NCBI GenBank assembly: GCA_020438595.1
Contig: JAGQUI010000069.1
Coordinates: forward strand, 1-10,011
Direction of reading: 5' to 3'
DNA: 10,011 nt
DNA from: Propionibacteriaceae bacterium
Lineage (GTDB): Bacteria; Actinomycetota; Actinomycetes; Propionibacteriales; Propionibacteriaceae
In this document: in pieces, positions 1 through 6,272 of the stretch
How the letters are laid out: each line of letters starts with the position of its first letter
Numbering within the stretch: position 1 is the stretch's first letter
Notes under the pieces: generated by a model
Database searches by the model: none
What the model saw: only the letters and a program-made list of their open reading frames with translations
Told to the model about the DNA's origin: nothing
Translations under genes and position numbers: made by a program

Positions 1-57
1 CTCGCCGACGCGGCTCCGCAGGCCCTGGCCGACATCCGCGCGGCGCTGGCCGGCTGA
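1..57 (+). CDS. C-terminal end of an upstream gene (partial; possibly alaS or a small DUF6167/DUF948-type gene)
   Basis: The first 18 codons read as an Ala/Leu-rich helical tail ending in RAALAG and a TGA at 55–57, only two bases before the ruvX start, in the same direction. The tail is too short to identify. In many actinobacteria the gene before ruvX is alaS, or a small DUF948- or DUF6167-type gene between alaS and ruvX, so these are the best guesses. That is inferred from gene order, not from a motif. Confidence 0.55.
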   Translation, partial: LADAAPQALADIRAALAG

Positions 58-59
58 GC

Positions 60-542
60 GTGCGCAGGGGAGTCCGGCTGGCCCTCGACTGGGGCCGGGC
101 GAGGATCGGGGTCGCGGCGAGCGACCCGGACGGCATCCTGGCCCACCCCGTCGAGACCGTCCCGGCGGGCCCCGCCGCGATGGCCCGGATCGGCGCCCTG
201 GTCGCCGAGTACGAGCCGCTGGAGGTCGTGCTCGGCCTGCCCCGGAACCTGGCCGGTGTGGAGGGGCCGGCCGCGGTCGCGATGCGCGAGGTCGCCGGCA
301 GCCTCGCTGCGGCCCTGCCGGACGTGCCGATCCGCCTCGTGGATGAGAGACTGACCACCGTGACCGCCTCCCGGCAGCTGTCCGGCGCCGGACGCGACGC
401 GCGGCGGCAGCGTTCGGTGATCGACCAGGCTGCGGCCGTGGCACTCTTGGAGATGGCTTTGCAGCACGAACGCACAACTGGCCGGCCGCCGGGGGAACCC
501 CTCCGCGCGTCCGAAGCGGGAAGGGACCCAGCGGATGAGTAA
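60..542 (+). CDS. ruvX: RuvX/YqgF-family nuclease (Holliday junction resolvase-like, pre-16S rRNA processing)
   Basis: This is a 160-residue protein of the YqgF/RuvX RNase H-like family, a cytoplasmic nuclease implicated in 16S rRNA 5' maturation and described as a putative Holliday junction resolvase. The family landmarks are present in order: strand one with LALDWG and the metal-binding Asp10, followed by RIGVAASD (15–22). Next comes EVVLGLP (55–61) with the NLAG turn, then the LVDERLTT block (93–100) with its acidic pair, and IDQAAA (121–126) with Asp122. The start is a GTG at 60; no other in-frame start fits before the first motif, and no clear Shine-Dalgarno precedes it, so coupling to the upstream gene is likely. 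Residues 137–160 form a Pro/Arg/Gly-rich tail beyond the usual family end. The DNA of this tail also carries the mltG ribosome binding site, and the last eight bases overlap mltG. Confidence 0.95.
   Translation: MRRGVRLALDWGRARIGVAASDPDGILAHPVETVPAGPAAMARIGALVAEYEPLEVVLGLPRNLAGVEGPAAVAMREVAGSLAAALPDVPIRLVDERLTTVTASRQLSGAGRDARRQRSVIDQAAAVALLEMALQHERTTGRPPGEPLRASEAGRDPADE
518..526 (+). promoter_or_regulatory. Ribosome binding site of mltG inside ruvX
   Basis: GGGAAGGGA lies eight bases before the ATG at 535 and within the end of ruvX. It fixes the mltG start at 535 even though this overlaps the upstream gene by eight bases. Confidence 0.7.
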
Positions 543-1698
543 CCGATACCCCGGGGAGATCAGGGACCCGGAGACGGGGAAGCTGGACCCCAAGGAGATC
601 TGGTACAAGGTCCGGGCCGCGTTCGCCGTGCTGCTCTCGCTGGGGATCCTGCTGGGCGCCGGCTGGTTCGTCTACGGCAAGGCGCAGGACGTCTGGATGG
701 GCTACCGGACCGCAGAGGACTACGTCGGCGAGGGCGTCGATCCGGTCGAGATCGAGATCCCGAAGGGCGCCACGACCACCGACATCGCGAACATCCTGGT
801 CCAGGCCGACGTGATCAAGACCACCAAGGCGTTCACCCGGGAGGCCGCGGCCAACCCCGACTCGGCGAAGATCGCCTACGGCAAGTACAACCTGAAGACC
901 CAGCTGCCGGCGAAGGTCGCGCTCGCGATGCTGCTGGACAGCAAGAACATGGTGCACAACCGGATGACCCTGCGCGACGGCCAGCGCCTCAGCCAGGCGG
1001 TCACGGCGATGTCGAAGGCCACCGGGGTGCCGACGAAGGACTTCGACAAGGCGCTGAAGGACTGGAAGAAGCTCGGCCTGCCGGTCTGGGCCAGGAACGG
1101 CGCCGAGGGCTTCATCTTCCCCGACACCTACGAGATCCCGGACAAGCCGACCGCGACGTCGGTGCTGAAGCTCACCACGGACCAGTTCAACACCGTGGCG
1201 AACGACCTGGGCATCCAGGACGGGGCCACCGCCCTCGACATGACGCCGTATGAGGTGCTGACCATGGCCAGCATCATCGAGAAGGAGGCCGGCGCCAACG
1301 ACGAGGACCGCGCGAAGATCGCCCGGGTGTTCTACAACCGGCTCGATCCGAAGCTGTGGCCGACCGGGAAACTGGAGTCGGACGCGACCGTCGCCTACGC
1401 GAACAACATCACCGGCCGGGTCTACACCACCGACGCCGAACGGGCGAAGAAGTCGGCGTGGAACACCTACTACGTGAAGGGCCTGCCGAAGGGCCCGATC
1501 ACCTCGCCCTCGCGCAAGTCCCTCGACGCCGCGATTCACCCGGCCGACGGCGACTGGCTGTACTTCACCGTGGTGAACCTGGACACCGGGGAGACCCTGT
1601 TCGCCAACACGCTCACCGAGCAGCAGGCCAACTCCGACAAGCTGCAGGCCTGGTGCATGGAGTCGCAGGCCAACCGCGACAAGTGCAACGGCAAGTAG
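535..1698 (+). CDS. mltG: Endolytic murein transglycosylase MltG (YceG-like)
   Basis: This 387-residue inner-membrane lytic transglycosylase of the YceG family cleaves nascent peptidoglycan strands and so sets glycan length. A short Lys/Arg-containing cytoplasmic segment (1–28) precedes a single transmembrane helix at about 29–48, and the rest is extracytoplasmic. A LysM-like region around 70–130 ([15 protein letters not shown]) is followed by the catalytic YceG domain. Its signatures are EGFIFPDTY (191–199) and ASIIEKEAG (245–253), where Glu249 matches the family's catalytic glutamate. They continue with VFYNRL (265–270), SDATVAYA (282–289) and [11 protein letters not shown] (316–326). The tail adds two cysteines, Cys374 and Cys384, which could form a disulfide outside the membrane; this is inference. 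The gene is richer in Lys/AAG codons than its neighbours, as expected of an exported wall enzyme. It sits seven bases before aroC, with no aroE between them. Confidence 0.96.
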   Translation: MSNRYPGEIRDPETGKLDPKEIWYKVRAAFAVLLSLGILLGAGWFVYGKAQDVWMGYRTAEDYVGEGVDPVEIEIPKGATTTDIANILVQADVIKTTKAFTREAAANPDSAKIAYGKYNLKTQLPAKVALAMLLDSKNMVHNRMTLRDGQRLSQAVTAMSKATGVPTKDFDKALKDWKKLGLPVWARNGAEGFIFPDTYEIPDKPTATSVLKLTTDQFNTVANDLGIQDGATALDMTPYEVLTMASIIEKEAGANDEDRAKIARVFYNRLDPKLWPTGKLESDATVAYANNITGRVYTTDAERAKKSAWNTYYVKGLPKGPITSPSRKSLDAAIHPADGDWLYFTVVNLDTGETLFANTLTEQQANSDKLQAWCMESQANRDKCNGK

Positions 1699-1705
1699 GC
1701 GCCGG

Positions 1706-2893
1706 ATGCTGCGCTACCTGACCGCCGGGGAGTCCCACGGCCGCGCCCTCGTCGCGACGATCGAGGGCATCCCCGCCCACGTCCGGCTGACGTCGGGCGA
1801 TGTCGCCGATGCCCTCGCGCGGCGCCGCCTCGGCACCGGCCGCGGAGCCCGGATGAAGTTCGAGGCCGACGAGGTGTCGTTGCTGGCCGGCGTCCGGCAC
1901 GGGGAGACGCTCGGTTCGCCGATCGCGATCATGGTCGGCAACACCGAGTGGCCCAAGTGGGAACAGGTGATGGCGGCCGACCCGGTGCCCGCCGAGGAGC
2001 TCGACGTGCTGGCGCGCAACGCCGCCCTGACCCGGCCCCGGCCGGGGCACGCCGACCTGGCCGGCATGCAGAAGTACGACTGGGACGAGGCCCGGCCGAT
2101 CCTGGAACGCGCCTCCGCCCGCGAGACCGCGGCCCGGGTGGCGCTCGGCCGGGTGGCGACCAACTTCCTGGAGCAGGCGTTCGGCATCCGGGTGCTCAGC
2201 CACGTGGTGCGGATCGGGGCCGCCGAGTCGACCTCGTCCGTGCTGCCGGGTGCCGACGACCTGGCCGCGATCGACGCGCACCCCGTCCGCTGCTTCGACG
2301 CGGACGCCGGGGAGGCGATGCTCGCCGAGATCGCCGCGGCGAAGGCCAACGGCGATACCCTCGGCGGCGTCGTCGAGGTGCTCGCGTACGGGCTGCCGCC
2401 GGGCCTCGGCTCGCACAGCCAGGGCGACCGGCGCCTGGACGCGCGGCTGGCCGGCGCCCTGATGGGGATCCAGGCGATCAAGGGCGTCGAGGTCGGCGAC
2501 GGGTTCGCGCTCGCCGCGACCCGCGGCAGCCTGGCCCACGACGAGATGCTGCCGGCCGACGGCGGCGTGCACCGGCTCTCCAACCGCTCCGGCGGCACCG
2601 AGGGCGGGATGAGCAACGGCGAGCTGCTGCGGGTGCGGGCAGCGATGAAGCCGATCGCGACGGTGCCCCGTGCGCTGCGCACCGTCGACGTCGCCACCGG
2701 GGAGGCCGCGCAGGCCCACCACCAGCGCTCGGACGTGTGCGCCGTGCCGGCCGCCGGCGTGGTCGCCGAGGCGATGGTCGCGCTCGTGCTGGCCGAGCTG
2801 GCGCTGGAGAAGTTCGGCGGCGACTCGGTGGCCGAGACCCGGCGCAACCACGCCGCGTACCTCGCCCGGCTGGCCGAGAGGCGTCTGGGTTGA
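1706..2893 (+). CDS. aroC: Chorismate synthase
   Basis: This 395-residue protein is the last enzyme of the shikimate pathway. It eliminates phosphate from 5-enolpyruvylshikimate-3-phosphate to give chorismate and needs reduced FMN. All family signatures are present: [11 protein letters not shown] (5–15) with active-site His11, and [15 protein letters not shown] (39–53). [12 protein letters not shown] (109–120) carries the second conserved His115, and [18 protein letters not shown] (233–250) follows. The last two are [15 protein letters not shown] (291–305) and [16 protein letters not shown] (341–356). Length is normal for the actinobacterial enzyme. The ATG at 1706 gives the expected N-terminus; only a weak Shine-Dalgarno precedes it, so coupling to mltG is probable. 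The stop codon TGA overlaps the TTG start of aroK. Confidence 0.98.
   Translation: MLRYLTAGESHGRALVATIEGIPAHVRLTSGDVADALARRRLGTGRGARMKFEADEVSLLAGVRHGETLGSPIAIMVGNTEWPKWEQVMAADPVPAEELDVLARNAALTRPRPGHADLAGMQKYDWDEARPILERASARETAARVALGRVATNFLEQAFGIRVLSHVVRIGAAESTSSVLPGADDLAAIDAHPVRCFDADAGEAMLAEIAAAKANGDTLGGVVEVLAYGLPPGLGSHSQGDRRLDARLAGALMGIQAIKGVEVGDGFALAATRGSLAHDEMLPADGGVHRLSNRSGGTEGGMSNGELLRVRAAMKPIATVPRALRTVDVATGEAAQAHHQRSDVCAVPAAGVVAEAMVALVLAELALEKFGGDSVAETRRNHAAYLARLAERRLG
2876..2881 (+). promoter_or_regulatory. Ribosome binding site that decides the TTG start of aroK
   Basis: GAGAGG lies eight bases before the TTG at 2890, inside the end of aroC. No ATG or GTG in the aroK frame lies close enough upstream to give a sensible N-terminus, so this site together with the TTGA overlap selects the TTG. 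Confidence 0.65.
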
Positions 2894-3393
2894 GCCGTCC
2901 CGACCTCGTCCTGGTCGGCATCCCCGGCTCGGGGAAGTCCACGGTGGCCGCGTTCGTGGCGCAGTCGCTGGGCCTGCCCCTCGTGGAGGTGGACGACCTG
3001 GTCGAGGAACGGCTCGGCGCCCCCGCCGGTGAGGTGTTCGCCGGGGGAGAGGCCGCCTACCGCGAGGCCGAGCAGGAGGTCTCGCTGGCGGCGCTGCAGC
3101 GTCGGGGAGTGGTCGCGCTGGGCAGCGGCGCCGTCGACTCGGCCGCGGTGCGGGAGGCCCTCGACGGCCTGAGGGTGGTGTGGTTGCGGGCGTCCGTGGC
3201 GACAGCGACGCGCCGGCTAGGCATGAACAGCTTCGGCATGGACGCACTGGTCGCCATCCGGAACCGCATGGACGCGCTGCTCGCCGAACGGGCACCCTGT
3301 TACGCAGCGGTCGCCACCTTCGCGGTGGACACGGACCGCCTGTCCGCCGCTCAGGTGGCGAGTGCCGTCGTGGATCAAGGAGCCGAGCAATGA
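2890..3393 (+). CDS. aroK: Shikimate kinase family protein with divergent substrate/lid residues
   Basis: This 167-residue P-loop kinase is in the position of aroK, whose product phosphorylates shikimate at the 3-OH using ATP. The start is TTG at 2890, sharing TTGA with the aroC stop. The Walker [10 protein letters not shown] (10–18) is perfect, the shikimate-contacting Arg is present (YRE, Arg58), and ERAPCY keeps the late Arg134. Three other usually conserved sites differ. The DxD after strand two reads EVD (33–35), so the Mg-associated first Asp is Glu. The GGGAV loop reads GSGAV (78–82). The lid motif RPLLLGN aligns without gaps to GMDALVA (116–122), which loses the lid arginine that contacts ATP and substrate. 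It may still be an active but lineage-specific kinase, or may be weakened and backed up by another kinase elsewhere. Family membership is very likely; catalytic competence is uncertain. Confidence 0.88.
   Translation: MSRPDLVLVGIPGSGKSTVAAFVAQSLGLPLVEVDDLVEERLGAPAGEVFAGGEAAYREAEQEVSLAALQRRGVVALGSGAVDSAAVREALDGLRVVWLRASVATATRRLGMNSFGMDALVAIRNRMDALLAERAPCYAAVATFAVDTDRLSAAQVASAVVDQGAEQ
3377..3382 (+). promoter_or_regulatory. Ribosome binding site of aroB
   Basis: AAGGAG lies seven bases before the ATG at 3390, inside the end of aroK. It is the strongest Shine-Dalgarno in the aro cluster and confirms the ATGA-overlap start of aroB. Confidence 0.75.
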
Positions 3394-4475
3394 CCTGGGA
3401 ACCCATCGACGTCACCACCGACCACCCGTACCAGGTACTCGTCGGGCGGGGCGTGTCGAGGTTGCTGCCGGAGTTCCTGGACGGGGTCGATCGCGTCGCG
3501 GTGATCCACCCGCCCGGGCTGGCGTCGCTGCTGCCGGCGATCACGGCGGGCCTCGACCAGCAGGTGACCGCGATCCGGGTCCCCGAGGCGGAGGCTGCCA
3601 AGACCGCGGAGGTGCTGAAGGGTTGCTGGGAGGCGCTCGCCGGGGCCGGCTTCACCCGCTCGGACGCCGTCATCGGCCTCGGCGGCGGGGCCACCACCGA
3701 TCTCGCAGGCTTCGTCGCAGCGACGTGGCTGCGCGGCGTCCGCTACATCGCGCTGCCCACCTCGCTGCTGGCGATGGTCGACGCGGCAGTCGGCGGCAAG
3801 ACCGGGATCAACCTGTCCGCCGGCAAGAACCTCGTCGGTGCGTTCTACGAGCCGTTCACCGTGATCGGCGACCTCGACTTCTTCGAGACGCTGCCGGAGG
3901 GCGAGCTGCGCTCCGGCATGGCCGAGGTGCTCAAGTGCGGGTTCATCGCCGACCCGGTGATCCTGGACGAGTTCGAGGCCGATCCCGCCGACGCGCTCGC
4001 CGCGGGCAGCGACCGCCAGACGAACCTGATCCGCCGGGCGGTGTCGGTGAAGGCCGCGGTGGTGTCCGCCGACCTGCACGAACAGACCTGGGCCGGTGGC
4101 GGAATCGGACGGGAGGCGCTGAACTACGGCCACACCCTGGGCCACGCGATCGAGCGCCAGGAGCACTTCCAGCTGCGACACGGGCAGGCGGTGGCGATCG
4201 GCATGGTCTTCGCCGCGGAGGTCGCCCACCGTCTGGGCATGATCGACGCCGACCTGGTCGCGCGGCACCGCAGCGTCCTGGAATCGGCCGGCCTGCCCAC
4301 GCGCTACGCCGAAGGCGCCTGGCCGCAGCTGCGCGACACGATGAACCTGGACAAGAAGACCCGCGGTTCGCGGCTGCGACTGGTCCTGCTCGAGGCGCTG
4401 GCCTTCCCGACGATCGTCCCGGGGCCCCCGGACGAGGCGCTGGCGGCCGCGTTCGGGGCCATGAACGAGGCCTGA
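3390..4475 (+). CDS. aroB: 3-dehydroquinate synthase
   Basis: This 361-residue, NAD- and divalent-metal-dependent enzyme converts DAHP to 3-dehydroquinate, the second step of the shikimate pathway. The NAD-binding glycine-rich segment GLGGGATTDLAGFVAATW (96–113) is followed by LPTSLLAMVDAAVGGKTG (122–139), which holds substrate-binding residues. The metal ligands are seen as Glu179 in GMAEVLK, His248 in NYGHTLGH and His264 in LRHGQAVAIGM. A longer loop (HEQTWAGGGIGRE, 230–242) sits just before NYGHT, where many bacterial enzymes are shorter; I believe this is common in actinobacteria. MNLDKK (318–323) near the end is also typical. The start is ATG at 3390, overlapping the aroK stop by four bases (ATGA). 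The preceding in-frame codons are a non-coding extension over aroK. The gene order aroC–aroK–aroB indicates one co-translated unit, but no aroE or aroQ lies within it. Confidence 0.97.
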   Translation: MTWEPIDVTTDHPYQVLVGRGVSRLLPEFLDGVDRVAVIHPPGLASLLPAITAGLDQQVTAIRVPEAEAAKTAEVLKGCWEALAGAGFTRSDAVIGLGGGATTDLAGFVAATWLRGVRYIALPTSLLAMVDAAVGGKTGINLSAGKNLVGAFYEPFTVIGDLDFFETLPEGELRSGMAEVLKCGFIADPVILDEFEADPADALAAGSDRQTNLIRRAVSVKAAVVSADLHEQTWAGGGIGREALNYGHTLGHAIERQEHFQLRHGQAVAIGMVFAAEVAHRLGMIDADLVARHRSVLESAGLPTRYAEGAWPQLRDTMNLDKKTRGSRLRLVLLEALAFPTIVPGPPDEALAAAFGAMNEA

Positions 4476-5158
4476 TGTACGTCCCCGCCCATTTCGCGAT
4501 GACCACGGAGCAGGCGCTGGCGGTGCTGGCGTCCGCCCCCGCCGGCGACCTGGTCACGAACGGCCCGGACGGCCCGGTCGCCACCTACGTGCCGATGCTC
4601 TACGTGCCGGACCCGGACGGGCCGGGCCGCCTGGTCGGGCACCTGTCCCTGGTCAACGACCAGTGGCGTGCAGCCACCGGTGCGACCCCGGTCGAGGCGC
4701 TGTTCGTCGTGCACGGCCCCGACGACTACATCGCGTCCGAGTGGCTGAGCACCCCGGACGCGCCGAGCGTGCCGACCTGGAACTACGTCACCGTGCACGC
4801 CCGCGGCCGGCTGGTCCTGCACACCGAGCCCGAGTGGGTGCTGGACACGGTGCGGCGGCTCGGCGCGGCCCACGGCGACGCGTCCGTCGACGGGCTCGAC
4901 CCCGGGGCGGTGGCGCGGCTGCTGCGGGCCGTGGTCGGCGTCGAGGTGCAGCTCACCGGGGTGGAGGGGAAGGCCAAGATGAGCCAGAACAAGGCCCCGC
5001 AGGTGGTCGGCCAGGTGATCGGCGGCCTGCGCGACGCCGGGGGTGCCGCGACGGCGGACTGGATGGAGCAGAACTCCCTGCCGCGGGCCCTCGCCAAGGC
5101 CGACCTGCTGGCCGGGATCCGCGGACACCGGGAAGCCGGGGAATCTCCGCTAGACTGA
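4475..5158 (+). CDS. PaiB-family FMN-binding-like protein
   Basis: This 227-residue protein matches the PaiB family (FMN-binding split-barrel fold, often annotated as negative transcriptional regulator). Recognisable family blocks are MYVPAHF at the very N-terminus, [10 protein letters not shown] (55–64), [12 protein letters not shown] (80–91), [13 protein letters not shown] (99–111), and [11 protein letters not shown] near 163–173 (usually IEGKxKLSQN). The ATG shares its A with the TGA stop of aroB (TGATG), and GAGG at 4467–4470 can serve as the ribosome site, so it is translationally coupled to the aro genes. In Bacillus subtilis PaiB was linked to regulation of sporulation and protease genes, but there is no DNA-binding motif to see here, and the biochemical role of the family is poorly known. 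Co-location with aroC, an FMNH2-dependent enzyme, is suggestive only. In many actinobacteria the gene before efp is pepQ, not this one. Confidence 0.88.
   Translation: MYVPAHFAMTTEQALAVLASAPAGDLVTNGPDGPVATYVPMLYVPDPDGPGRLVGHLSLVNDQWRAATGATPVEALFVVHGPDDYIASEWLSTPDAPSVPTWNYVTVHARGRLVLHTEPEWVLDTVRRLGAAHGDASVDGLDPGAVARLLRAVVGVEVQLTGVEGKAKMSQNKAPQVVGQVIGGLRDAGGAATADWMEQNSLPRALAKADLLAGIRGHREAGESPLD
5151..5156 (+). promoter_or_regulatory. Possible -10 box of an efp–nusB promoter
   Basis: TAGACT sits at the end of the PaiB-family gene, 42 bases before the efp start, and matches four of six bases of TATAAT. No convincing -35 hexamer is seen at 16–19 bases. The 40-base gap before efp is the largest in the left half of the window, which makes a promoter here plausible but unproven. 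Confidence 0.3.
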
Positions 5159-5198
5159 GCGGTCGCGATTACCCGGACGGACGAAAGCAGGCAGCGGC

Positions 5199-5762
5199 GT
5201 GGCAACGGTTTCCACCAACGACCTCAAGAACGGCATGGTGCTCGACATCGACGGGCAGCTGTGGACCGTGACCTGGTTCCAGCACCACAAGCCCGGCAAG
5301 GGCAACACGGTCGTGCGCAGCAAGCTCAAGCACGTGCTCACCGGCAAGGTCGTCGACCGCACCTTCAACTCCGACACCAAGGTGGAGTCCGCGCAGGTCG
5401 ACCGCCGCGAGATGCAGTACCTGTACCACGACGGCGAGGCGTACGTGTTCATGGACACCGACACCTACGACCAGCTGAACCTCAGCGAGGACGTGGTCGG
5501 CGAGGCCAAGGACTACCTGCTCGAGAACCAGGTCGCCACCGTCGCCCTGCACGAGGGCAACCCGCTCTACATCGACCTGCCCGCCTCCGTCGAGCTTGAG
5601 ATCACCTACACCGAGCCGGGCCTGCAGGGCGACCGCTCCACCGGCGGCACCAAGCCCGCCACCGTCGAGACCGGCCTGCAGATCCAGGTGCCGCTGTTCA
5701 TCAGCACCGGCGAGAAGGTCAAGGTGGACACCCGGGACGGCAGCTACCTCGGTCGGGTCTGA
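5199..5762 (+). CDS. efp: Translation elongation factor P
   Basis: EF-P, 187 residues, the normal length. It binds between the P and E sites of stalled ribosomes and speeds peptide-bond formation at polyproline stretches. The N-terminal KOW-like domain is about 1–64, with the tip loop KPGKGN (31–36). Lys34 is the position that is beta-lysylated in E. coli; in several actinobacteria it works unmodified within a PGKG loop. Two OB-type domains follow (about 65–128 and 129–187). The C-terminal family signature runs from Lys152 to Gly171, including GLQIQVP. The start is GTG at 5199, giving [13 protein letters not shown] weak Shine-Dalgarno (GCAGG, 5187–5191) lies seven bases before it. nusB follows after five bases. 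Confidence 0.97.
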   Translation: MATVSTNDLKNGMVLDIDGQLWTVTWFQHHKPGKGNTVVRSKLKHVLTGKVVDRTFNSDTKVESAQVDRREMQYLYHDGEAYVFMDTDTYDQLNLSEDVVGEAKDYLLENQVATVALHEGNPLYIDLPASVELEITYTEPGLQGDRSTGGTKPATVETGLQIQVPLFISTGEKVKVDTRDGSYLGRV

Positions 5763-5767
5763 CCGGA

Positions 5768-6262
5768 GTGGCCGAGCCCACCCGCATCACCCGGCCGGAC
5801 GGCACCGTCCTGGAGCTGGTCGAGACGATCCCGGCGGAGGCCGAGGGCCGGCGTCCGACCCGCGCGAAGGCGCGCAAGCGCGCGCTGGACATCCTGTACG
5901 AGGCCGACCTGCGCGAACTGCCCGCCACCGAGGTGCTGGCGGCCCATCGGGCCGAGAACGACCCGCCGGTGCGCGACTTCACCGTGGCACTGGTCGAGGG
6001 CGTCGTGGCGCACCAGGCCGAGCTGGACGAGCTGGTCGCCGCCCGGCTGGCGTCCGGCTGGACGCTGGACCGGATGCCCCGGGTCGACCGGTGCCTGGCC
6101 CGGCTGGCCGGCTACGAGATGCTGCACACCGACACTCCCCGGGACGTGGCCCTTGCAGAGGCGATCGCACTCAGCCAGGAACTGTCCACCGACGAGTCGC
6201 CCGCCTTCCTGAACGGCGTGCTCTCGGGCCTGCCCGCCCGCGGGGACGCAGAACCGGGCTAG
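5768..6262 (+). CDS. nusB: Transcription antitermination factor NusB
   Basis: NusB is an all-helical RNA-binding protein that, with NusE (S10), binds boxA and supports rRNA antitermination. Over 164 residues the family blocks are clear: TRAKARKRALDILYEAD (31–47), FTVALVEGVVAHQAELD (71–87), LDRMPRVDRCLARLAGYEML (100–119), VALAEAIALSQ (127–137), and DESPAFLNGVL (142–152). The GTG at 5768 is the only usual start in range, but a GGAG abuts it with no spacing, so translation probably depends on coupling to efp five bases upstream. This start gives an N-terminal extension of about 30 residues, rich in Pro, Glu and Arg, before the ARKRA block. Typical homologues have a shorter lead. The real start could be a non-standard codon further in, but none stands out. 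Confidence 0.93.
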   Translation: MAEPTRITRPDGTVLELVETIPAEAEGRRPTRAKARKRALDILYEADLRELPATEVLAAHRAENDPPVRDFTVALVEGVVAHQAELDELVAARLASGWTLDRMPRVDRCLARLAGYEMLHTDTPRDVALAEAIALSQELSTDESPAFLNGVLSGLPARGDAEPG

Positions 6263-6272
6263 TCGCACACCC

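Noticed and set aside
1948..2889. Open + strand frame leading in frame into aroK
   Set aside because: The part before 2890 is Arg/Gly/Ala-rich and lies over aroC. Only the segment from the TTG at 2890 matches a kinase.
1613..3697. Very long open frame on the minus strand (694 codons) opposite aroC, aroK and the start of aroB
   Set aside because: Low-complexity Arg/Pro/Gly/Ala-rich translation without domain patterns, wholly opposite well-conserved genes. This is a high-GC mirror effect.
3362..4474. In-frame extension upstream of the PaiB-family start
   Set aside because: It lies over aroB and has Arg/Gly-rich shadow composition; MYVPAHF is the normal family N-terminus.
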